A stretch of 15,073 nucleotides of DNA, from positions 1-15,073 of the forward strand of contig CAJVPP010002381.1 of assembly GCA_910592005.1 (NCBI GenBank), written 5' to 3'. A program made the translations under genes and the position numbers. Source of the stretch: Funneliformis mosseae (taxonomy: Eukaryota; Glomeromycota; Glomeromycetes; Glomerales; Glomeraceae). The first letter of the stretch is position 1. The number at the start of each line of letters is the position of its first letter. This document shows positions 9,413 to 15,073 of the stretch, piece after piece. The notes under the pieces are model-generated. The model saw nothing but the letters and a program-made list of their open reading frames with translations, ran no database searches and was not told where the DNA came from.

Positions 9413-9983
9413 TATGATATTCTGGAACGACTGCAAAGGTGTCAAAATGATTCATCGATATCCTTTTCGACCATTTTAGTTTGCTAATTTCCGGTGGGAT
9501 CACCTCTCAAATATTGGCTATTTCGAAGATTGTATTTAATAATTTTGTCTTCTAAGTGTAAAATGACTTTTGACGATGATATGAATAAAACAATCATTTG
9601 GACATTTTTATTTATTTGACCTCTTTGTTTTAAATGAGTTATTTTCAACTTTTCATACTTAAAAATTATGTCTCAGAGCTTGCCCTGAATTCACAAACTC
9701 ATTTTTATAATTGCTCGTAAGAAAGAGTTTAATGCAAATTCAAGGATCTTTTATATTAATTATTATATTTATGATGGAAGTAAGAACAATACGGTCTGTC
9801 GTTCGACCGGTAAATTACGTAACAGGTTTTAATAAATACCTGACCGGAGAATCGCATTCCGAGTAAATGATAAAAACCCATTCTATTAATCATTCCTGAT
9901 AAATTACTTTTTTGTTACTAGATTATCTCAAGAAACTCTAAAAAAAAAAAAAACAAAATCTATATTTCTGATTTTCTGTAAAC
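9413..9983 (+). other. Intergenic region; possible alternative first exon at 9771-9862
   Basis: Mixed-composition DNA with no recognised gene to 9770. From ATG at 9771 (and 9774) an open frame runs 92 nt with coding-like content (VRTIRSVVRPVNYVTGFNKY) up to a good donor, GTAAAT, at 9863. It could be the true first exon of the gene at 9984-10544, but joining it in frame needs the poor acceptor TTTAAG at 10096 and skipping a better TAG at 10088. A short dyad CAGGT...ACCTG lies at about 9822-9842. Confidence 0.35.
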
Positions 9984-10544
9984 ATGTTCAATATTATCCG
10001 TGCAAATTTGCCACTTACGTTCTACGAAATTTCCTGGTGCGTCTTCTATACAATTTAATTTATTAATCATTTTTCATTTGTTATTTAGAATTTAAGATAC
10101 GTTTCTTCTGACACCAAATCTGGATCTTCCACTGATAAAGCAACATTTAATGGTATGTTTCCTATATAACCTTTTATTTGTTATCTATTGTGTCTTTATA
10201 ATGTATTTGTTTGTTTAGAACCAACTTCGTCTTTTGAACATGTGACTCGTGAAAGCAATATCCATAAATCTCCTAATTGGGATCAGAATGTCAACTTCAC
10301 TCTAAAGGAGTGTATTTTATATGATATTAATAGACATAGAAATGATTACTTCAACCATAAAATCTCTCAATTGGAAAACAAGTTCTATTCTACTGCAATT
10401 CAGTCAGCGAAACGTGCAATGCAGTCAGAGAATAAGTTACTTCTTATTATTGGCAGCATCTTATCAATTATTTCTAGTGTTGTCGCTAGTAATTATATTA
10501 ACAAACACAAACAAGATAGTGTCAAGATGGTCAGGAAGAAATAA
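9984..10544 (+). CDS. Small protein with C-terminal membrane anchor, unknown function
   Basis: The exon 2 to 3 splice is well supported: 10089-10152 joins 10219-10544 through a 66-nt intron from GTATGT to TTTAG, with a Glu codon split across it. The first exon is uncertain. ATG at 9984 (MFNIIRANLPLTFYEISWC, ending at 10040) keeps frame across a 48-nt intron, but its donor GTCTTC is weak; the alternative is the frame at 9771-9862. With the first choice the protein is 148 aa. Residues 20-60 are Ser/Thr-rich and polar. About 60-112 is charged and likely helical (CILYDINRHRNDYF, QLENKFYSTAIQSAKRAMQ). A single hydrophobic segment spans about 114-134 (LLLIIGSILSIISSVVASNY), and the end is basic (NKHKQ, VRKK). 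This looks like a tail-anchored or single-pass membrane protein. I recognise no family; it may be restricted to this fungal lineage. Two MITEs of one family flank it. Confidence 0.6.
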
Positions 10545-10858
10545 TATCTTAACAAAAAAGTGAATTTTCAGCTTTTATTTCATGTAGAGCATCTCATAAC
10601 ATATACTTGTTGCTTAGATTAGATTATTAAATAATGTTGATTTCTTTTATTTGCGACTTATTACTTTTACAAAAATGTAATCTCTATAATAGCTTATTTT
10701 GCTAAATAAATTTTTTTAATTTGCGATTTGTTTCTTTGCTTTTACTTTGAAATGTTTTAGAATTTAAAATATGCGTATTAAGAAATTAGTAGACGTCCTT
10801 ACAAGATAATAATAAACACATGAAAGATAAATACAAATGCGGACTTTTCCTATAATAT
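10545..10858. other. Intergenic region, 3' flank of the small membrane-protein gene
   Basis: Non-coding on both strands. TTTGCGAYTT-type words recur at about 10651 and 10722, and CTAAATAAAT near 10700 contains a possible polyadenylation signal. Nothing else is visible before the MITE. Confidence 0.45.
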
Positions 10859-11014
10859 TAAGGGCGGTCAATAGAAAAGGGGGAAATCTACAAATTTTGA
10901 GTAATTTTAGTTATTAAGCTAGTTTTGTTCACATGACTATGATTAGTAGAGTGAACCAATAAAAAAATTTTGACTAAAAAGTGAATTTCCCCCTTTTCTA
11001 CTGACCGTCTCCTA
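10859..11014. mobile_element. TA-flanked MITE with 25-bp inverted ends (family 1, good copy)
   Basis: The left end, AGGGCGGTCAATAGAAAAGG followed by GGGAAAT, lies at 10861-10887. The right end (10985-11012) reads, reverse-complemented, GGAGACGGTCAGTAGAAAAG then GGGGAAAT. The inner 20 bases of the arms match at all but one position. TA dinucleotides flank it (10859-10860 and 11013-11014), as in Tc1/mariner-mobilised MITEs. The 152-bp body is AT-rich and encodes nothing. It shares its ends with the degenerate copy at 9275-9412. Confidence 0.8.
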
Positions 11015-11364
11015 TATAATGGAATTTCTATATTAATACTATAATCTATTTACCCGCTTCAATGATTTCTACAATTTGATCTAGGGATTATATACTTACT
11101 TGATTTACCCAAACAAGTTCTTGAGTTTTTCAAAGCATAAGACTTCTGTCAAAATATTCTCATTAATAGAAAAAGTAAATGGTGTTCACGAACACAATAA
11201 TATTTAACATTCCCATTATTATTATTATCATTGCAATTGCCAGTAGTTTCTAACTTAATTATAACCCATTTGATCACTATCAAAACAATACTATATATTA
11301 CCTCTTTATGCAAAGCCTTATTGTATATGCATTTCTTTTTATTATGATAAGATGAAACTTATAA
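11015..11364. other. Stretch with only scattered coding-like debris
   Basis: The minus strand has short protein-like patches in different frames (for example an Asn-rich patch from an ATT/ATA run near 11215-11230, then YYCVREHH), but no frame holds together. There are no terminal repeats and no RNA gene. It may be the eroded 3' continuation of the small ORF just downstream on the + strand. Confidence 0.4.
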
Positions 11365-11547
11365 CTAGATTATATTCTGATCAACCTTCTGCTTAATATC
11401 CTTCTTTTTAACCTCAGTAACTATATTTTCAATCTTAATATGATTCTTTACCATAGCTTTTAGATAACTCGTATTCTGAATATACTTTCACTTTACTATC
11501 ATAACAAGAGGCAATGCTATGAAGAACAAAAGAAATAAATTAACATT
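11365..11547 (-). pseudogene. Small decayed ORF with a membrane segment, unrecognised
   Basis: Read on the minus strand, one frame of about 60 codons begins with a hydrophobic segment (NLFLLFFIALPLVMIVK). It then meets an in-frame TGA at 11488-11490 and continues as a Lys-rich helical tail (YLKAMVKNHIKIENIV, EVKKKDIKQKVDQNII) to TAG at 11365-11367. The TGA is one transition away from TGG or CGA, the same kind of lesion as in the nearby transposase. There is no start codon in frame. The membrane-then-basic layout is only loosely like the end of the protein at 9984-10544, and I see no clear homology between them. Confidence 0.35.
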
Positions 11548-11608
11548 TTATTATTTTATTTGCACTAGTGACATGAATGCAGATCTTATACTTCATAACT
11601 ATATCTTT

Positions 11609-12879
11609 TACAATAATGGTCATAAGTATCTGACCACCTCTAACTCTGGCTACAAGTAAGTAAATTCAAAAAAATTTTTTTATTTAAAAAATACATAATT
11701 AACTAACTAAAATTAATATATTTGTGTAGTCACCATTTGACTCTATAAGTGCAGCTGTATACCTTTTCATGTTAGCTACTAAATTCACAATAAGTATAGA
11801 TGATAATCGGTTCTATTCTTTTATAAGTTCCCCTTTAATCCTCTAATTGATCAAATTTTTTTTTGTATATTAATTTTCATTAACCTCTAAATGTTTTCTA
11901 TAGGGTTTTGATTTGGAGACTTTGATAGCTAAAAAAGTACCTTAATGCCATTTTCTTCCTTTCATTTTTTCATGATTTTCGATTAATGCTTTGGATCATT
12001 ATCTTCTTGTAAAATCCAATCTATGTTACCTTCACCAAAAAGTTTAGAGGTGGAAGTCAGAAGACCCTGCTCATAAATAGTATACATAAATTCAACATTA
12101 AGGTTTCTCTAAAAGCAAAATAGTTTACCAAATCCAGAAGCAGAAAAACATTTATAAACATGAATTTTTAGTGGATGTTTAACAGAACGAAACACTTTTT
12201 TTCTATCAGGAAACTGCCAAACCTTTTTTTTTGATGTATATAATTAAAATATACTCTCATTTGTAAAAATAACTCAATTCTAATCAAAATTCTTATGTTT
12301 TTTGCCCATTGCAACCTTTTCTTTCGATGGTCTTCTTTAAGCAAAGGTTTGGAAATTTCATTAATAAACTTTCCTTCAGACTTACGAAGACATCATCTTA
12401 CTATTTCTACACTAAGTCCAATACCTTTTTCTTTTATTTTTTCTTGTATTTGAATGGCTATTATATTATATTTTTTCACTGTCATCTTTACAATCTTATC
12501 ATCTTGTTTTACAAATGTTACATAAGGTCACTCTGGTCTTTCTAAAGTACTTAGGTCCTGATTTTCATGATATCTTTTAATCTAATAAATAGCTATAAAC
12601 TTACTACAACGTACTTGTTTAGCAATAAATCTAAAACTAAACTTTGGATTAGCTGAATACTCAAGTAAAAAAATAATTTCATATCATTTCTCTAAAGAAA
12701 GTTCTATTTTTCAAGTGAAAGTTTGATGATCATCTAAATTTTTTTTTTGTATCATTGATACTTATAAATTTACAAGTGATTATGTATTGTATTACATTAT
12801 ATTTCTGGAAAATTTAAGGAGTAGTTATATAATAATTTGAATGATCTCAGGCGGTTAGATACTTATAACCTCTACTATA
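11609..12879 (-). mobile_element. Full-length but dead Tc1/mariner-like transposon
   Basis: Terminal inverted repeats of about 30 bp are preserved. The left (11611-11640) contains GGTCATAAGTATCTGACCACC; the right (12848-12877), reverse-complemented, contains GGTTATAAGTATCTAACCGCC. Each is bordered by TA (11609-11610 and 12878-12879), the target duplication of this superfamily. The length of about 1.27 kb is normal for Tc1-like elements, and the only content is one transposase gene on the minus strand, now broken. Confidence 0.9.
11699..12701 (-). pseudogene. Tc1-like DD34E transposase, inactivated
   Basis: Reading down from 12701, the DNA-binding half appears first (YEIIFLLEYSANPKF, FIAKQVRCSKF, KEKGIGLSVEIVR), then KPLLKEDHRKKRLQWAKN. 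The catalytic blocks follow: VIFTNES at about 12259, QEDNDPKH at about 11995 and NPIEN at about 11895. The second Asp and the Glu are separated by 34 codons, which defines DD34E. The first catalytic Asp is Asn (AAT at 12259-12261). In-frame stops occur at 12684, 12582, 12528, 12393, 12280, 12274, 12109, 11983, 11962, 11929, 11887 and 11813, and there are at least two frameshifts (between 12393 and 12282, and between 11887 and 11815). Several stops sit where Tc1 relatives carry Trp. The frame ends in TAA at 11699-11701. No functional product is possible. Confidence 0.9.
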
Positions 12880-13009
12880 AAATATACTCCAATACCTTTT
12901 TATAATCAGTTATATTAGCAGACTTTTCATTAAATCTGAGTAGATATTGGCTATTAAGCCAAATAAGATCTTAATCTTAGAAAATATCTACAACAAAAAT
13001 GGTTGTTAT

Positions 13010-13142
13010 TAAAGATGGTGTTGCAACATTGTGATGCTTATTTGTCATCTGTTGCAACTTAAATTTTAATAATGTTGCAATTCGTTGCAACATTGTGATG
13101 CTTATTTGTCACCTGTTATAACTAATTGAGGTACCATCTTTA
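13010..13142. mobile_element. 133-bp hAT-like MITE with perfect 8-bp target duplication
   Basis: The ends are perfect 10-bp inverted repeats, TAAAGATGGT (13010-13019) and ACCATCTTTA (13133-13142). They are flanked by identical 8-bp direct repeats GTTGTTAT at 13002-13009 and 13143-13150. An 8-bp duplication with short ends is the pattern of hAT elements. Inside, a 40-bp segment starting GTTGCAACATTGTGATGC occurs at 13020-13059 and again at 13084-13123 with 3 differences. The palindrome GTTGCAAC is present three times, and GTTGCAAT once, like subterminal transposase-binding repeats. No coding sequence. Confidence 0.85.
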
Positions 13143-13150
13143 GTTGTTAT

Positions 13151-13957
13151 GCTATATAAATGTCAAAGTTGATCCTACTAGAACCTTTGAATAAAACTCA
13201 TAAAAAAATTATAATACTTACTTATGTCTATTAAAATTGAAAGGTCTATCTTGAATTCTTGAGTTCAGATTATACTAGCTAAATCCTTATTATTGACCAA
13301 ATAATCATGCTTTTAAAATTATGATGATATACTTTTCTTTAGTTCTTTCTAGAAATATAAAACAAGTTTGAAGTTTTGTTTTTAAAGTTAACAAGATTAT
13401 TTGCTTACAAGTTACAGTTTATAAGAATTTTCTGATTTACGTTTACATTATAATGCAAAAAAAAGTGTTTGCTAATTTTTGAAAGTAGTTTCAGCTTTAT
13501 ACCTTCAAGTTTCTCTTTAATATTAATATTTATATTTGTATTGATGAGATCAAGTTTTTATTTTTTCTTTAAGGAAATAATAACCTTCTATAGCTTAAGT
13601 TTATTTATAGTAAAATTATCAAATATGCATTTTTTTCTTGATAGTTTTTCTGAATTCATTAATCATTTCTATTTTATTAACTTTTATGTTAAAAGTATTT
13701 TTATAAAGATTTTCATCTATAACTAAATAACTAATAGTGATAATTAATATAGCTAAATAAAAAAATAATGTATTATATTTCAAAGTGAAATAAAATTTAT
13801 TTTTAGGTAAGAATTAAATATTAATATATATTTTTATATTATACAAATATTATATCATTTTATATAATCAATTCTCATATTTAATAAAATAATTATATTT
13901 ATTTAAAAATAAGTTATTGTTAAAACTAGCAATTAATACATAAAAATTTGTGATATA
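13151..13957. other. AT-rich stretch without a supported gene
   Basis: The open frame on the + strand at 13469-13726 is Phe/Ser/Ile-rich low-complexity sequence. The minus strand of the same region has Lys/Asn/Ile-rich helical-looking patches, for example INIKEKLEGIKLKLLSKI near 13470-13520, broken by stops. That might be old coding debris, but no family can be named. No repeats with clean ends and no RNA genes were seen. Confidence 0.45.
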
Positions 13958-14545
13958 CAGAGGGTAGACAAAAGTATCTGTACACCTTCCATAACGTAAA
14001 TTAATGCTAGTAAAGTCATATGACCATAATAACAAATTGCATTTATATGACACTTAAGTGTTTATTTATATTATAAAAATAAAAGAATAACAATTTATTT
14101 TTTTTAATAAATTTTTCTTCTCCAAAAATCTAAAAAAAATGGTAAAACTAAAGAATTAACTGCAATGATTTTTCAAGCGAAAAACAATCTTTATACATTA
14201 TCTGGCTAGCTCAAAGTCCTGATCTTAATCCAATTGAGAATCTTTGGGCTGAAGTCAAGAAAAGCATCTAAGCTTATAAAAAACCTCTATCTAATTTGAC
14301 TAATATGTTAAAAAGGCTTGGCAAGAAATTCTGAAGCATACTATCAAAACCTAGTCGATAGTATGCCGCAATGAATTTAAGCTATGATTGCAGCAAATAG
14401 TAGTACAACTAAATACTAGTTAGTACAAAATGTAGATCTTAATTGGCTTTAAATAAAATATTAATTGACCGTTTATTGTTAATGCAAAAAAATTATAAGT
14501 TTTATATTGAGTAAAAAGTGTGTAGATACTTTTGTCTACCCTTTG
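13958..14545 (+). mobile_element. Internally deleted Tc1/mariner-like element
   Basis: The left end is CAGAGGGTAGACAAAAGTAT then CTGTACACC (13958-13986). The right end (14518-14545), reverse-complemented, is CAAAGGGTAGACAAAAGTAT then CTACACAC. TA dinucleotides border both ends (13956-13957 and 14546-14547). At 588 bp it has only about half the usual length, and only the last part of a transposase gene remains, so an internal deletion removed the DNA-binding and first catalytic regions. The ends resemble the element cut by the window edge at 1-77. Confidence 0.88.
14194..14419 (+). pseudogene. C-terminal fragment of a Tc1-like transposase
   Basis: WLAQSPDLNPIENLWAEVKK (14203-14262) is the block around the third catalytic residue (Glu codon at 14236-14238) of Tc1 transposases, usually W-P-x-Q-S-P-D-L-N-P-I-E. 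After an in-frame TAA at 14269 and two frameshifts, the usual C-terminus follows: AWQEI, YYQNLVDSMP, then two more stops (TGA, TAA), AMIAANSSTTKY and TAG at 14417-14419. Relatives commonly have Gly-Gly before the final S/H-T-K-Y; here both Gly codons (GGT) appear as AGT. Upstream of 14194 the frame has no transposase likeness. Confidence 0.85.
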
Positions 14546-14547
14546 TA

Positions 14548-14857
14548 TGATATAAAATACAAGTAAAATAATTATTTAATTTAAGATATATAAAGACATA
14601 AATAAGATCTCTTACTATTTTGAAATGATGAGAATATCTTTTTTGAGTATATTAATATATAAAATAAGAAAATTTTTCTTAAAGATTCTATAAATATAAC
14701 TTGATTATTATTAAAACTATTTACAGAAAAAATTATAGAAAAATTAGGTTAAAAAAATTAACTTTGTAAATAAAGATTGAAATTATTTTAATATAAATTT
14801 TATTAAGCATTTTAATTAAGTTTTCAAATTATCAATAGTCAAATTATAGAGCCCTTA
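14548..14857. other. AT-rich stretch, nothing recognised
   Basis: No ORF, repeat boundary or RNA gene is visible between the Tc1-like element and the pentamer dyad. Confidence 0.5.
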
Positions 14858-14979
14858 ATCAGGTCAGGATGACCTGTTTACCTGACCTGAACTGATCCAA
14901 AAATTCAGGTCAGATCAATAGATTTTCAGATTAATGCCAGATCAGGTTAACAGGTCAACCTGACCTGACCTGACCTGAT
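14858..14979. repeat. Dyad built of CTGAC/CAGGT-type short repeats
   Basis: The right arm contains four tandem CTGAC-type units (CAACCTGACCTGACCTGACC, about 14957-14976), preceded by AGGTTAACAGGT. Its reverse complement, starting ATCAGGTCAGG and continuing TTGACCTGTTAACCTGATC, pairs with the left arm (14858-14897: ATCAGGTCAGGATGACCTGT, then TTACCTGACC) apart from a two-unit length difference. The block is markedly less AT-rich than its surroundings. It looks like a fold-back or satellite-derived element; function unknown. Confidence 0.7.
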
Positions 14980-15073
14980 AAAAATTTAGGTCAACTAATC
15001 ATTCTTCTTGAATAATTTATTATCATTAAATTAGAAATAATAAAGTTGATTAAATAAATTAATAATTGTTTAT

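Noticed and set aside
9781..9850. GTTCGACC resembling a tRNA T-loop
   Set aside because: No acceptor, D or anticodon stem can be folded around it.
5685..10544. A three-gene same-strand cluster acting as a system
   Set aside because: The spacing is 0.7-1.2 kb, predicted locations differ (mitochondrion versus membrane), and no shared pathway is evident. Same orientation alone is not evidence.
10321..10563. 80-codon frame overlapping the orphan gene
   Set aside because: It is out of frame with the spliced gene at 10219-10544, and the other frame has a proper exon structure.
12309..12545. 78-codon frame on the + strand
   Set aside because: Antisense to the decayed Tc1-like transposase, whose motifs are clear on the minus strand.
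13020..13123. Possible CRISPR-like direct repeats (40 bp twice)
   Set aside because: Only two copies, inside a MITE with inverted ends and target duplication in a eukaryotic context.
13469..13726. 85-codon + strand frame rich in Phe, Ser and Ile
   Set aside because: Low-complexity composition typical of AT-rich DNA, with no motif and no start context.
13868..14053. 61-codon frame on the minus strand
   Set aside because: It crosses the terminal inverted repeat of the deleted Tc1-like element, so it cannot be a native gene.

Overview
The window looks like nuclear DNA of a filamentous, early-diverging fungus. An arbuscular mycorrhizal fungus of the Rhizophagus type (Glomeromycotina) is my best guess. 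The evidence is extreme AT richness between genes, spliced genes with short GT-AG introns (66-103 nt where well supported), a fungal-type Rrg9/neugrin gene, and several decayed Tc1/mariner elements. The organism assignment is inference; no rRNA or marker gene is present.

Layout. Positions 1-5600 are a gene desert of very AT-rich DNA. It holds the terminal repeat of a Tc1-like element cut by the window edge (1-77), a pseudogene with three internal stops (86-523), a faint Ty1/copia integrase relic (727-915), a fold-back repeat (about 2030-2590), a 45-bp tandem repeat (3446-3545), and a three-copy repeat whose last copy is inverted (3993-4930). Positions 5600-10550 are a gene island on the + strand. 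It carries RRG9 (mitochondrial, 2 exons, 296 aa), a prokaryote-like MscS channel gene (4 exons, 397 aa) and an unrecognised gene for a small protein with a C-terminal membrane anchor (148 aa in my model). Two related TA-flanked MITEs lie on either side of the third gene. Positions 10550-15073 are again mobile-element territory. They hold a small decayed membrane-protein ORF, a full-length dead Tc1-like element with both inverted repeats (11609-12879), a 133-bp hAT-like MITE with a perfect 8-bp target duplication (13010-13142), an internally deleted Tc1-like element (13958-14545), and a dyad built of CTGAC-type pentamers (14858-14979).

The three genes share a strand, but nothing shows that they act together. 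Rrg9 is expected in the mitochondrial matrix, and the MscS-like protein in a membrane as a tension- or osmotically gated channel. The most distinctive signal is how the dead genes died. Most in-frame stops in the pseudogene at 86-523 and in both Tc1 transposases are explained by single C:G to T:A transitions (Trp TGG to TAG/TGA, Gln CAA/CAG to TAA/TAG, Arg CGA to TGA), and a catalytic Asp has become Asn by the same kind of change. This resembles repeat-induced point mutation or decay of methylated cytosine. I found no convincing undescribed multi-gene system.
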